Positions 8,789-17,303 of a DNA stretch of 64,000 nt are shown here, one piece after another (position 1 is the stretch's first letter; every line of letters begins with the position of its first letter). The position numbers and the translations under genes are program-made. The notes beneath the pieces were generated by a model. It did no database searches, was not told where the DNA came from, and saw only the letters and a program-made list of their open reading frames with translations. The stretch lies in NCBI GenBank assembly GCA_038214135.1, contig JBBQSD010000010.1, forward strand, positions 1-64,000. Direction: 5' to 3'. This DNA comes from JANLSE01 sp038214135. Lineage in GTDB: Bacteria > Chloroflexota > Chloroflexia > Chloroflexales > Roseiflexaceae.

Positions 8789-10164
8789 ACTTCCAACTGC
8801 GTGAGCTTTCATCAGCTGGACAAACCACCACTCCTCTGGCGACCAATGCAGCACCGGCAACACCCTTCGAGCCAAACTCGATTGCCGAAACTGGACTTGG
8901 TATGGGCTTCCTGAACGATCTTGTCCTGAAGGTCATCTATTTTAATGGCAATATTCCCGCCCAGAAGATCGGGGAAGTCACCAAACTGCCATTTTTTGGT
9001 GTCCTGGATAAAGTCCTCGATTACCTCAAGCTCGAAGAGTATGTCGATATTATGGGTTCCCAGGGCAGCCTGAATGAGCGCGCCTTTCAGTATGTGACTG
9101 CCGCCAAGGGTCGGTCGAAGATCAATGAAATTCTCGACCGTTCCCAGTATGCTGGCCCTGCACCGGTTCCGCTCCATGAGTACATCGCAATGTGTAAGCA
9201 GCAGGCAATTGGCGAACTCATCGTCGATACTGCAACAGTGAAGCAGGCCTTTAGCCATATTGTTGTGAATGAGCGCATGCTGGACAAAATCGGCCCGGCT
9301 GCCAATTCGGCCCGCTCTCTGTTTCTCTATGGCCCGCCTGGCAATGGAAAAACAACCATTGCAGAGGGCATCGCCAACATGCTTGGCGGTGCGGTATTTA
9401 TTCCCTATGCGGTTGAGGTCGATGGCCAGGTGATCAAGGTCTTCGATCCACTGAACCACAAACCGATTGAGCAACCAGTTGCCACAGAAAGTGCTGCTCC
9501 ACTATCGGGAGCATTTGGGCAATCCCCTCAATCTGGCCCACGCCAGCCGGATCGACGCTGGGTCTTGTGCAAACGACCCCAGGTTGTTGTTGGTGGTGAA
9601 CTGATTCTTCAGCAGCTCGAACTGATCTTCGATCCAATCTCGAAGGTCTATGAAGCACCATATCAGCTTAAATCAAACGGCGGGCTGTTTCTGATCGACG
9701 ACTTCGGGCGCCAGCAGTGCCGGCCACAGGATCTGCTCAACCGCTGGATCGTCCCACTCGAAAAAAAGATCGATTACCTCGCACTTCAGACGGGCAAGAA
9801 GCTTGAGGTACCATTCGATGTGCTGATCGTCTTCTCAACCAACCTCAATCCGAAGGATCTTGTCGATGATGCCTTTCTGCGGCGTATCCGCCACAAGATC
9901 GAGGTATCGAACCCCAGCCCGGATGAATTCCGCGAGATCTTCCGGCGCGTGTGTAAGGGCAAGAATATCCCCTATAACGATGAAGGGTTGCGCTATCTTA
10001 TTCAGGAACACTATCTGAAGGTTCGCCGTGATCTGCGAGCATGCCACCCACGCGATCTCTGCGATCAAATTCTCGATGAGGCCAAGTATCGCGGTATTGC
10101 GCCGACTATGACAAAAGATCTGATCGAACGAGCCTGTGAAGCCTACTTTGTGAAGCTTGGCTAG
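8785..10164 (+). CDS. AAA+ ATPase of pilus/secretion-associated type
   Basis: A 459-residue ATPase. The first ~150 residues look like a winged-helix-type adaptor (FNDLVLKVIYFNGNIPAQKI, then VLDYLKLEEYV). The AAA+ core follows: Walker A GPPGNGKT near residues 183-190, Walker B GLFLIDDFGRQ near 299-309, and sensor-like FSTNLNP near 350. It contains the family-typical segment DRRWVLCKRPQVVVGGEL. This family often lies next to Tad/Cpa-type pilus ATPases and is predicted to remodel or regulate an assembly; here cpaF follows after 32 bases. It is coupled to the upstream gene by an ATGA overlap. Confidence 0.85.
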   Translation: MNFQLRELSSAGQTTTPLATNAAPATPFEPNSIAETGLGMGFLNDLVLKVIYFNGNIPAQKIGEVTKLPFFGVLDKVLDYLKLEEYVDIMGSQGSLNERAFQYVTAAKGRSKINEILDRSQYAGPAPVPLHEYIAMCKQQAIGELIVDTATVKQAFSHIVVNERMLDKIGPAANSARSLFLYGPPGNGKTTIAEGIANMLGGAVFIPYAVEVDGQVIKVFDPLNHKPIEQPVATESAAPLSGAFGQSPQSGPRQPDRRWVLCKRPQVVVGGELILQQLELIFDPISKVYEAPYQLKSNGGLFLIDDFGRQQCRPQDLLNRWIVPLEKKIDYLALQTGKKLEVPFDVLIVFSTNLNPKDLVDDAFLRRIRHKIEVSNPSPDEFREIFRRVCKGKNIPYNDEGLRYLIQEHYLKVRRDLRACHPRDLCDQILDEAKYRGIAPTMTKDLIERACEAYFVKLG

Positions 10165-10196
10165 GCATACCAGAACCAACACGAGGAGGATACGAT

Positions 10197-11654
10197 ATGT
10201 CACTACTCAAACGGATTGGCAGCACTCCACCCGCTCAACCAAATGAGCCAGCGCAGGCTCCAGCACCCCGCCCAGAAGAGCCGCAACGCCCTGCTGCGCC
10301 ACTCGCCGATGTCGCATCACAATCGCTTGAGCAACGTGTTGCCGCCGAACCAGGTGAGAGTGATGTTTCCTCGCAGCGCATGCTTGAGCTTTCACTATGG
10401 ATTGTTGATCGCATTCAGGGATCACTTGGCGCGCAGACCGAACTCAAGCGTACGCCCGAAACCGAGCGCATGCTGCAGGAGCGCTTTACCAACTACTATC
10501 GCCAGAGCGGCGTGAATATTGGTGATGAGCAAATGAAGCGCCTGTATGGCATGGTTGTCGATGAACTGTTTGGTTTTGGCCCAATCGAAGCACTATTGCG
10601 CGATGATAGTATCAGCGAAATCATGGTCAACGGCCCACAGCAGGTGTATATTGAGCAACGCGGCAAACTGTTGGTATCGCCAGTACGCTTTAACAACGAT
10701 GATCATATTCTGAAGGTGATTGATCGAATTATTCGCCCGCTTGGCCGCCGTATCGACCGCAAATGGCCAATGGTTGATGCACGCCTACCAGATGGCAGCC
10801 GTGTAAATGCGATTATTCCGCCCTGCGCGATTGATGGCCCATCTGTCACCATCCGTAAATTTGGTAAGAAAAAGCTCCAGATCGAGGATCTGGTCAAGTT
10901 TGGCTCAGTAACACCAGAAATGGGTGAGTTTCTACGGGCCTGCGTGATCAGCCGCTTGAATATCATTGTTTCTGGCGGTACTGGCTCGGGTAAGACAACC
11001 CTTTTGAATGTGCTCTCGAATTTCATTCCCTCCGATGAGCGCATCGTTACGATTGAGGATAGCGCCGAACTCAAGCTGGGCCAGGAACACGTTGTTCGGC
11101 TCGAAGCAAAGCCAGCCGAAATTGATGGGACAGGCCGGGTGACAATCAACGAACTGGTGATCAACTCATTGCGTATGCGCCCAGAACGGATTGTGATCGG
11201 CGAGTGCCGTGGTGGCGAGACAATGGCGATGTTGCAGGCCATGAATACGGGCCACGATGGCTCACTCTCGACCCTGCATGCCAACACACCACGCGATGCC
11301 TGTTCGCGTATGGAGACGATGGCAATGATGGCGGGAATGGATATTCCCCTGGGTGTCATTCGGGAACAGATTGCATCAGCAGTCGATCTGATTGTTCAGC
11401 AGACCCGCCTGGAGGATGGATCGCGTAAAGTCGCGTATATCACCGAGGTTCAGGGTATGGAAGGTGATATTATCGTCCTCCAGGATGTTTTTATCCTTGA
11501 GATCAAGGGCAAGACAGCTGAGGGGAAGATTATTTCGGAACTGAAACCAACCGGCACCCGCCCACGCTTCAGCACCCGCCTCGAAGCACATGGCTTCAAG
11601 CTGCCGCCAAGTATCTTTGGCGCGCCAAACCCAGGCCAGGCAAAACGCTGGTAA
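10197..11654 (+). CDS. cpaF: CpaF/TadA-type secretion ATPase
   Basis: A 485-residue type II/IV secretion system ATPase that would power Tad-type pilus or protein export as a hexamer at the inner face of the membrane. After a proline/alanine-rich N-terminus (1-55) come the N-terminal domain (FGFGPIEALLRDDSISEIMVNG), Walker A GGTGSGKTT near 260-268, the Asp box (RIVTIEDSAEL), Walker B with RIVIGECRGGE and the His box (GHDGSLSTLHAN). GAGGAGG precedes the ATG. The C-terminus past the catalytic domain is about 60 residues longer than minimal CpaF. No TadB/TadC, secretin or pilin gene follows, so the rest of the machine must be elsewhere. Confidence 0.92.
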   Translation: MSLLKRIGSTPPAQPNEPAQAPAPRPEEPQRPAAPLADVASQSLEQRVAAEPGESDVSSQRMLELSLWIVDRIQGSLGAQTELKRTPETERMLQERFTNYYRQSGVNIGDEQMKRLYGMVVDELFGFGPIEALLRDDSISEIMVNGPQQVYIEQRGKLLVSPVRFNNDDHILKVIDRIIRPLGRRIDRKWPMVDARLPDGSRVNAIIPPCAIDGPSVTIRKFGKKKLQIEDLVKFGSVTPEMGEFLRACVISRLNIIVSGGTGSGKTTLLNVLSNFIPSDERIVTIEDSAELKLGQEHVVRLEAKPAEIDGTGRVTINELVINSLRMRPERIVIGECRGGETMAMLQAMNTGHDGSLSTLHANTPRDACSRMETMAMMAGMDIPLGVIREQIASAVDLIVQQTRLEDGSRKVAYITEVQGMEGDIIVLQDVFILEIKGKTAEGKIISELKPTGTRPRFSTRLEAHGFKLPPSIFGAPNPGQAKRW

Positions 11655-11667
11655 TCAGGCACATGTC

Positions 11668-11689
11668 GGGGCGGTTCGCGAACCGCCCC
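11668..11689. repeat. Perfect GGGGCGGTTCG-CGAACCGCCCC palindrome
   Basis: A perfect 22-base palindrome in the 39-base gap between converging cpaF and the ComF gene. It could serve as a bidirectional terminator, but it belongs to a family dispersed through the window and has no long T-run. Confidence 0.8.
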
Positions 11690-11693
11690 TACA

Positions 11694-12368
11694 TTATTTG
11701 TTTGATACATTTGCACCATCGAGATCTGGGCGGCTGCGCGCCAACGCAATCCCGCAGACCCATTCGCTGCCAGCGCTGCGTAGTGCTTCGGCGCACGCCC
11801 CCATTGTGGCCCCGGTTGTCAGCACATCATCGATCAACAGAATGCGCTTTGGTGCTGGCCCTGTACCAACCCAGCGAAAGGCCCCGTGTACATTTGCGGC
11901 CCGTTCGGCGGCCTTCTTCAATGCTGCCTGCTGGCTGGTGGTGCGTTCGCGGGCAATATTGGTTGTGATCATTGGCAGGTGCCATGCGTCGCTCAATGCA
12001 CGAGCGAGCTCTTCGGCCTGGTTATAGCCCCGTTCACGCAATCGATCATGGTGCAGCGGGATTGGCACAATTGCATCGGCGGTGAAGTCGGCTTGGCCCA
12101 GTTGTGTTGCCAGCAATTGGCCAAGTGGCCTGGCTATGCGTGGCATATGCCCATATTTGAGGCGATGCACGGCTCCACGCAGCGGCCCGCTGAACACAAA
12201 GCCAACCCGCACCGCATCCAGCGTTGCTGGGAATCTGCGTATCTGCCCTGGATACACCCGCAATGCCGAGCAGCAATCCGCACAGAAGAGCGCGCCAATG
12301 CGGCCACAGCCAGCACAGCGATCCGGGAATATAAAGCCCAATATGCCATCGAGTAGTTTGCGTAGCAT
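11694..12368 (-). CDS. ComF-family phosphoribosyltransferase-like protein
   Basis: A 224-residue ComF/GntX-type protein, associated in other bacteria with DNA uptake and recombination. An N-terminal zinc finger (CAGCGRIGALFCADCC, about residues 18-33) is followed by a PRTase domain with the PRPP loop ILLIDDVLTTGATM near 180-193. The Met at 12368 is chosen over one 11 codons upstream because AGGA lies 9 bases before it and the extension is partly palindrome-encoded. Single gene; upstream lies a 20-base palindrome. Confidence 0.88.
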   Translation of the reverse strand: MLRKLLDGILGFIFPDRCAGCGRIGALFCADCCSALRVYPGQIRRFPATLDAVRVGFVFSGPLRGAVHRLKYGHMPRIARPLGQLLATQLGQADFTADAIVPIPLHHDRLRERGYNQAEELARALSDAWHLPMITTNIARERTTSQQAALKKAAERAANVHGAFRWVGTGPAPKRILLIDDVLTTGATMGACAEALRSAGSEWVCGIALARSRPDLDGANVSNK

Positions 12369-12388
12369 TGGTTGATTTCCTATAGCAG

Positions 12389-12408
12389 AGACGCCATGCA
12401 TGGCGTCT
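12389..12408. repeat. AGACGCCATG-CATGGCGTCT palindrome
   Basis: A perfect 20-base palindrome directly upstream of the ComF start. Related AGACGC...GCGTCT hairpins occur at 13006-13026, 33484-33525 and 62146-62161, so it is better read as a dispersed repeat than as a dedicated operator. Confidence 0.7.
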
Positions 12409-12485
12409 GTACAGAGGCTGATCGGGATTTTCAGCGTTCAGCTGCAAGGAGAAACAACTGAACGCTGATCATCTACCCCTAACCA

Positions 12486-12504
12486 TGTGATCCACATGAT
12501 CACA
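12486..12504. promoter_or_regulatory. Inverted repeat TGTGATC-N5-GATCACA
   Basis: 7-base arms with a 5-base centre. The half-sites resemble CRP/FNR boxes (TGTGA/TCACA), but the spacing is 9 rather than 6, so a CRP site is unlikely. No gene start is close, and the role is uncertain. Confidence 0.25.
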
Positions 12505-12756
12505 GGTTGATTAAAGCATAGGTTTCGTTGCAGGAAATCATGGCGAAAGTACCGATCACAGGCGCACAATGGCCTATCGGTTGAGGGGATGCGTAGGTGG
12601 GTGGGGAGGCGATTATGTGGGCAGATAGAACCGAGAACTGCCGAACCTTCTGTTGAGAAAGTATGTCGGTGGCTGATGCGAGCATATTCCGCCCTGCGTA
12701 CCGTGTGCTGTTGTTGTGCCGCCGTGTGCTGCTAGGCTGGGGTGTTTGGTAGGCAT

Positions 12757-12800
12757 TTCCCCTCTCCCCAACCCCTCCCCCACCGGTGGGGAGGGGCAGC
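12757..12800. repeat. CCCCTCTCCCC / GGGGAGGGG palindrome
   Basis: C-rich arm, ACCGGT centre and G-rich arm, a member of the family also found at 19540, 22501-22612, 38983, 45530 and 58303. The last two of these lie inside coding sequences. Confidence 0.8.
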
Positions 12801-13000
12801 ATGCAGTTGAGGGCGCGTATAGTTCTTCACCTGAGCCTTGCTACCCTCCTGCATCTCTTCCATCTTCTATGGCACTAAGAATGGCACTCGGCAATAGATG
12901 ATGGGGAAGGGGCGTGCTCTGCACGCCCGTGGCTTCTGGACAGTTGGGCGTTCTGGTTTGCCACGCTGGTTGGGTGGCCTCAATGTTTGTTGATCAAAAG

Positions 13001-13026
13001 AAAAAAGACACTCCAGCGGAGCGTCT
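13001..13026 (-). terminator. Rho-independent terminator of the cNMP/ferredoxin gene
   Basis: On the minus strand AGACGCTCC-GCT-GGAGTGTCT forms a 9-bp stem (one G-U pair) with a 3-base loop followed by six T residues. It lies 18 bases past the stop of the gene ending at 13044. Confidence 0.8.
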
Positions 13027-13043
13027 CTACCCTGCATACGGGG

Positions 13044-14486
13044 TTACAGCGGAAAGACTTCCTCAACCGGGGCAAGGCGCAGCGCACCTGTTGGGCAGGC
13101 GCTCACACAGGCAAGATCATCGTACCCATGGCATAGATCGCATTTATCGGCTCGATGGGTTGGGCCAACCGGTTCGAGCGGGATGGTCTTATATGTGCGT
13201 TGCAGTCGCTCCCACAGGCCCCAGAGTGGCGAACTATGGCTGCGATTGCGGGGTGCGAGTGTGACAGCATCATATGGGCAGGCGGCCACGCATTCTCCGC
13301 ATCCGGTGCAGGAATCGGTAATAATCAGGGCACCGTGATGATTCCAGCGGATGGCATCGGATGGGCAGACCTCAACGCATTCTGCGCCAACCCGGCACTG
13401 CCGGCAGCTATCGGTGACATCCATGCCATTGAGTTGGACTCCGCCGGTATGCAGGCGCGGGCTGCCGTGGCGAGTTGTACAGGCATCGGTGCAGAGTTTG
13501 CATCCTTCCAGGCACAACTGCGGATCACGAACCAGGACATGCCTTCCGCGTAGCAGGCCGCGTTCAAGCGCCGCTTCCAGTTGTTGTGAACGAACCACAT
13601 CCTGGCGCATCGTTGTGCTTGTGATGCGCCGCCGTGCAACGACATCGCGCATCTGCTCGCCGAGTGCCGGTTGAGATTCAAGCAGGTGTTGGAAGGCATC
13701 CGCCGGCAGCGTCAGCACATCGGTTGGGGTCAGGGTGCGAACATCAGCATTATGTGGTTCTTTAGTCAGCAGCGACATTTCACCAAAGAAATCGCCCTCA
13801 TCGAGATGGGCAATTGCCCGTTCTTCGGCCTCAACCACAACCTGGCCCGACTCGATCAGGTAGAGTGCATCGCCTGGCATGCCCTGCTTGATGATCAGTG
13901 TGCCGCGTGCATAGTGTTGCTGGATGAGCATGTCGGCGATCTCGGCGCGGGCAAGTGGCGTGAGCTGCCCAAATAATGGAACGCGGCCAAGCGTACTGGC
14001 AACCAATCGCTGGCGGTAGATGGTGCGCAGGGTTGTATCAAGCTCTGGCGATTCTGCCAGCAGCGTTCGAACCTGGGGAAGCGGCAACTGAATAAGGTAG
14101 CAGATTGTCTCAGCTCGTGCGGAAGCACTACGGAATTGATCGCCAAACAGTGACCCTTCGCCAAAACAATCGCCGCGACCAAGGAAACCGATCAGCACCT
14201 CACGTCCGGCCCGATCATGCAGGCGCAGGCAGACGGTGCCACGCAACACGAGGTACAGAAATTCGCCAGGTTCGTGTTCGTCAATCACGATTGCGCCGGG
14301 GATGAAGGCGCGCATTGTTGCGTATTCAGCCAGGCGCTGCAGGTGTTCGGGGATGGTACCAGCCAGGCAATCAAGCAGGGCAAGCGCTGCGGCCTGATGC
14401 TCACGCACCTGTTGCAGCTGGCTAGCGACAGCAGCTGCATGGCGTTTGGCCGCATCCTGGTGGCGTGTATCGGTGGAAGCTGCCAT
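13044..14486 (-). CDS. Double cyclic-nucleotide-binding domain fused to 4Fe-4S ferredoxin domains
   Basis: A 480-residue soluble fusion protein. Residues ~55-165 and ~175-290 are two CAP-ED (cNMP-binding) domains; the second keeps EGDFFGEMSLL and the first a looser RGDCFGEGSLF. From ~325 on there are four Cys clusters: CLEGCKLCTDAC, CRQC-x4-CVEVCP, CTGCGECVAACPYDA and CDLC-x7-CVSACPTGA. This predicts several [4Fe-4S] clusters in a polyferredoxin module like those of oxidoreductase electron-transfer subunits. No DNA-binding helix-turn-helix is seen. A ligand-gated electron carrier is the natural inference; the partner is unknown. It is 33 bases downstream of the lipoprotein gene and ends at a strong terminator. 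Confidence 0.88.
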   Translation of the reverse strand: MAASTDTRHQDAAKRHAAAVASQLQQVREHQAAALALLDCLAGTIPEHLQRLAEYATMRAFIPGAIVIDEHEPGEFLYLVLRGTVCLRLHDRAGREVLIGFLGRGDCFGEGSLFGDQFRSASARAETICYLIQLPLPQVRTLLAESPELDTTLRTIYRQRLVASTLGRVPLFGQLTPLARAEIADMLIQQHYARGTLIIKQGMPGDALYLIESGQVVVEAEERAIAHLDEGDFFGEMSLLTKEPHNADVRTLTPTDVLTLPADAFQHLLESQPALGEQMRDVVARRRITSTTMRQDVVRSQQLEAALERGLLRGRHVLVRDPQLCLEGCKLCTDACTTRHGSPRLHTGGVQLNGMDVTDSCRQCRVGAECVEVCPSDAIRWNHHGALIITDSCTGCGECVAACPYDAVTLAPRNRSHSSPLWGLWERLQRTYKTIPLEPVGPTHRADKCDLCHGYDDLACVSACPTGALRLAPVEEVFPL

Positions 14487-14519
14487 TGCACTCGATCAAG
14501 GGCTAGCGGTATTATCCTA

Positions 14520-15083
14520 CTAGCCCTCAGTTAAAAACCAACGATTGCCAATCCGAATTGTTGGTACCGAGCCATCCGAACGGCCAATCACACGCTCGAG
14601 GCTAATTGGTTGTTCATAGTATGGAATCGGGCCGCGATCCGTAAGGCGGGAGATCTGCATGAAAATACTTGCATTTGGCAACTGGACGAGCGCATGATCG
14701 CCATCTTTTGAGATACTGCGCGGCTCGTCGAAGCGTATTTCGATCAGCAGGGTTTCATCGGCAGCCAGCTTGGCGCGGCCATCGGCAAAGTTGGCAAGGG
14801 CGATATCGAGCGTATCGCGTTGTGAATCGCGCTCATTTGGGGCAAAATAGCCTGCCAGCCGCTCAACCCAGATCGTTCGTATCGCTTCCTGGCCCAATGC
14901 GGGATCTTTGAGCGCTCGCCCGAGATCCTCAAAAAAGCCACGGGTGACACTTTCGGGTGAGAGGCCACCACTACCCGATTGAGCAGCATCGCCGGTTGCC
15001 TGATCCGCAGGTACGCTACCGCAGGCCACAAGCTGTGCAAGTAGCAGAAACAGGGCGATAACATATTTGAATCGCATTGCCAT
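14520..15083 (-). CDS. Putative lipoprotein of unknown function
   Basis: A 187-residue secreted protein. The N-terminus MAMRFKYVIALFLLLAQ is a signal peptide ending in the lipobox LVAC, so the mature protein should be lipid-anchored at the Cys near residue 20. The mature part begins with a Ser/Gly linker, then SPESVTRGFFEDLGRAL and a mixed alpha/beta domain (possibly SnoaL/NTF2-like by pattern only). An in-frame TTG nine codons upstream is a weaker start. It probably shares a transcript with the cNMP/ferredoxin gene. Confidence 0.75.
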   Translation of the reverse strand: MAMRFKYVIALFLLLAQLVACGSVPADQATGDAAQSGSGGLSPESVTRGFFEDLGRALKDPALGQEAIRTIWVERLAGYFAPNERDSQRDTLDIALANFADGRAKLAADETLLIEIRFDEPRSISKDGDHALVQLPNASIFMQISRLTDRGPIPYYEQPISLERVIGRSDGSVPTIRIGNRWFLTEG

Positions 15084-15230
15084 CGGTTCGTGCCGAAATC
15101 GTAACCTCAACCATCAAGCTTCAATGGTAGTATACCAATATTGTACCACGAACGACATTCCTCATTTCAATTCTTGGACAATAACTCACATGCCTGTCAC
15201 AATATAGCCAGTTTACTGAAAGGAAACCGC

Positions 15231-16835
15231 ATGTTTCGGAACCGTTTAATGCTGCTGTGTGTTCTGTTGGCCGCAGCCTTCCTCATACCAGTTGCCCCAA
15301 CAGCGCATGCCGAATCGGCACGACCGGTGATTGCCTTCTATTACCCCTGGTACGAACTCAGCGATTGGAATCTGAACACGATGGCTGATCTGGCTGCGCC
15401 ACGCTATAGTGGTGGTGATGATGCGACGCTGCGCCGCCATCTTCAGCAGGCCGCCGATGCAGGAATTGATGCATTGGTGTGCGCCTGGTTTGGGCCAAAC
15501 GAGGATCGGATCAACAAGCGCTGCCGCAGGCTATTGCAACTGGCCGAGGAAAGTGGCCGGATCAAAGTGGCGATCATGCCAGAACAGGCGGCCTGGAGCT
15601 CGCTCAATAGCGTCCAGGGCCTGAGCGATGCGATTGGTGTGGTGCAGCGCGACATGATGGGCTCGCCGGCCTATTTTCGCTTCCAGGGTAAGCCGGTATT
15701 GTTCTATTTTGGCCTGAACTCGCTTGGCGGCCCGGATACATGGCGCGATCTGCGTGGCCGGGTGGACCCAAACCGCCAGCAGTTCTGGTTTGGCGGCAGC
15801 GATACCTTCAACTTCCTGGATGCTTTCGACGCACTCTACTACTACGATATTACCTGGGAACAAACATCTGGTGCTGCGATGGCCTCGTATGCCCGCCGCC
15901 TGAGCGATTGGAACAAAAGCCGTAATGAGAGCCGTCCGTTCGTGGCAACCGTCATGCCGGGCTATGATGACCTGCGGATTCGCCCTGATGGCCACCGCCG
16001 CGACCGCGCAGGTGGTGCCTATTATCGCGGCACCTGGCAGACAGCCATTGATCGGCGGGCCGATGCGGTTGTGCTGACCAGCTTCAATGAATTTAAGGAG
16101 GGTTCGTTTATTGAGCCAACCGATGGAATGGGCGATCTGTATCTGCGGCTCACCCGCGAACTCTCGGATTCATTCCGCAATGCGCTGGCCAGCACACCAG
16201 CACCAATTACTGCTCCTGCTCCGGCACCCAACCCGCCAGCAAACCCAGCGCCAACAGGCCCATGCCGCAGTTTTGCCGAAACCAGCCAGCAGGTGTGTGG
16301 ACGCATGCTCGAATATTGGGAACAAAACGGTGGGCTGTCGGTGTTTGGGTTCCCAATTACGGCCCAAACCGCCCAATCAGTCGAAGGCCGTTCATACCAG
16401 GTGCAGGTGTTTGAGCGCAATCGCTTTGAGTTGCACCCCGAGAATGCCCGCCCATATGATGTTCTGCTTGGCCGCTTGGGCGCGGATCGGCTGATTGCCC
16501 GCCAAATCGATTGGCAGCAGTTTGCCAAGGCCAGCCCGAATGCCGAACACTACTTCGCACAGACGGGCCAGGCAATTGCGCCAGAATTCTGGGGCTACTG
16601 GTCGAGCCAGGGGCTAGAATTCGATGGCCAGCCGGGCAAGAGTTTTGATGAGAGCCTGGCGCTGTTCGGGTTGCCGCTCTCACCAGCACAGATGGAAGTC
16701 AGCCAGACCGATGGCAAAACGTATCTGACCCAGCATTTTGAGCGGGCACGCTTCGAGTATCATCCAGAGAATGCTGGCACACCCTATGTTGTATTGCTTG
16801 GATTACTTGGACGCGAGACGACAGGAATTCGCTGA
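15231..16835 (+). CDS. Secreted GH99-like glycosidase with two C-terminal LGFP-like modules
   Basis: 534 residues. A signal peptide (MFRNRLMLLCVLLAAA... ending AHA-ES, about 25 residues) precedes a GH99-like (endo-mannosidase-type) TIM-barrel domain, residues ~30-325: IAFYYPWYE, DAGIDALVCAWFGP, NKSRNESRPFVATVMPGYD and SFNEFKEGSFIEP. A Pro/Ala/Thr linker (~330-350) follows. Two copies of a ~65-residue module each contain FG-(F/L)-P, QVFERNRFELHPEN or QHFERARFEYHPEN, and VLLG-x-LG. These probably bind wall or sheath glycan, and the enzyme would act outside the cell. ATG 15231 has GAAAGGAAA 5 bases upstream; an earlier in-frame ATG at 15141 lacks these. Confidence 0.85.
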   Translation: MFRNRLMLLCVLLAAAFLIPVAPTAHAESARPVIAFYYPWYELSDWNLNTMADLAAPRYSGGDDATLRRHLQQAADAGIDALVCAWFGPNEDRINKRCRRLLQLAEESGRIKVAIMPEQAAWSSLNSVQGLSDAIGVVQRDMMGSPAYFRFQGKPVLFYFGLNSLGGPDTWRDLRGRVDPNRQQFWFGGSDTFNFLDAFDALYYYDITWEQTSGAAMASYARRLSDWNKSRNESRPFVATVMPGYDDLRIRPDGHRRDRAGGAYYRGTWQTAIDRRADAVVLTSFNEFKEGSFIEPTDGMGDLYLRLTRELSDSFRNALASTPAPITAPAPAPNPPANPAPTGPCRSFAETSQQVCGRMLEYWEQNGGLSVFGFPITAQTAQSVEGRSYQVQVFERNRFELHPENARPYDVLLGRLGADRLIARQIDWQQFAKASPNAEHYFAQTGQAIAPEFWGYWSSQGLEFDGQPGKSFDESLALFGLPLSPAQMEVSQTDGKTYLTQHFERARFEYHPENAGTPYVVLLGLLGRETTGIR

Positions 16836-16850
16836 TTAAAGGTTGAACGA

Positions 16851-17126
16851 ATGAAACGCAAGGTAACATGCCTAGTCGGCCAGTGGACAGCCATCTTTGA
16901 TCATGCGTTCGTGCAACTGCCAAATGCATGGACAGTCTCATTTGTCGCAGCAGATGGTAGCGAGGTCGTGGGCGAGGTTATGGAGAAACGATCATCGTGG
17001 ATCTTCCCCAATCCGCCGACGACTCGGCCACTAATGGCTGTCATGAGTTTTGAGCGTGGCTGGTGGAATACGTTCTACTCGGTGCGTGTGAAGCCAACAT
17101 GCGATGTCATCGCACATATCGAGTGA
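16851..17126 (+). CDS. Small hypothetical protein
   Basis: A 91-residue reading frame, 15 bases after the GH99-like gene, with AAAGG 8 bases before the ATG. The protein (VTCLVGQWTAIFDH, then PNAWTVSFVAADGSEVVGEV) has beta-rich, ordinary composition and no recognised domain, signal peptide or membrane segment. Placement and codon use argue for a real gene. The same frame stays open after its stop up to 17303. Confidence 0.55.
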   Translation: MKRKVTCLVGQWTAIFDHAFVQLPNAWTVSFVAADGSEVVGEVMEKRSSWIFPNPPTTRPLMAVMSFERGWWNTFYSVRVKPTCDVIAHIE

Positions 17127-17303
17127 TGTACGACCATTGGGCATTATCGCCAAATAGAAACATCTGTTCGGTTATTCGGGCCTGGGAGTGTTGACGCTTG
17201 GTGTACTTTATGCTATGGTTTGGCTAAGATCGATGTCGTCGCTGGTCGATTAGATGCGCTTGCAGATGAAGCACTCCAGGCATTCAAAGCATATGATCCA
17301 TAA
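17127..17303 (+). pseudogene. Possible degraded small gene upstream of mnmG
   Basis: After the stop at 17124-17126 the same frame stays open for 58 codons and reads like protein (DVVAGRLDALADEALQAFK) before TAA at 17301, inside the mnmG start. No ATG/GTG/TTG in this frame explains the whole stretch. An ATG at 17126 overlaps the upstream stop, but its frame closes after 22 codons. A frameshifted or start-less remnant would explain this; chance is possible. Confidence 0.25.
17191..17219 (+). promoter_or_regulatory. Sigma-70-type promoter for mnmG
   Basis: TTGACG, a 17-base spacer and TATGGT, ending 73 bases before the chosen mnmG start. Confidence 0.5.

Larger units (their letters stand above)
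12369..13000. other. Intergenic region with palindromes, no gene
   Basis: About 630 bases without a credible gene. A minus-strand open frame at 12500-12802 runs through a repeat and lacks recognisable features. It contains a 20-base palindrome (12389-12408), an inverted repeat at 12486-12504 and a CCCTCTCCCC...GGGGAGGGG palindrome at 12757-12800; the remainder is unassigned. Confidence 0.6.

Noticed and set aside
11668..11689. Palindrome as a phage or plasmid attachment site or origin
   Set aside because: The same palindrome occurs at least seven times in the window, with no integrase or replication gene adjacent.
12486..12504. CRP-type operator
   Set aside because: The TGTGA/TCACA half-sites are 9 rather than 6 bases apart, and no gene start lies close by.
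12500..12802. A 100-residue minus-strand gene
   Set aside because: It runs through a CCCTCTCCCC palindrome, has no recognisable domain and no Shine-Dalgarno.
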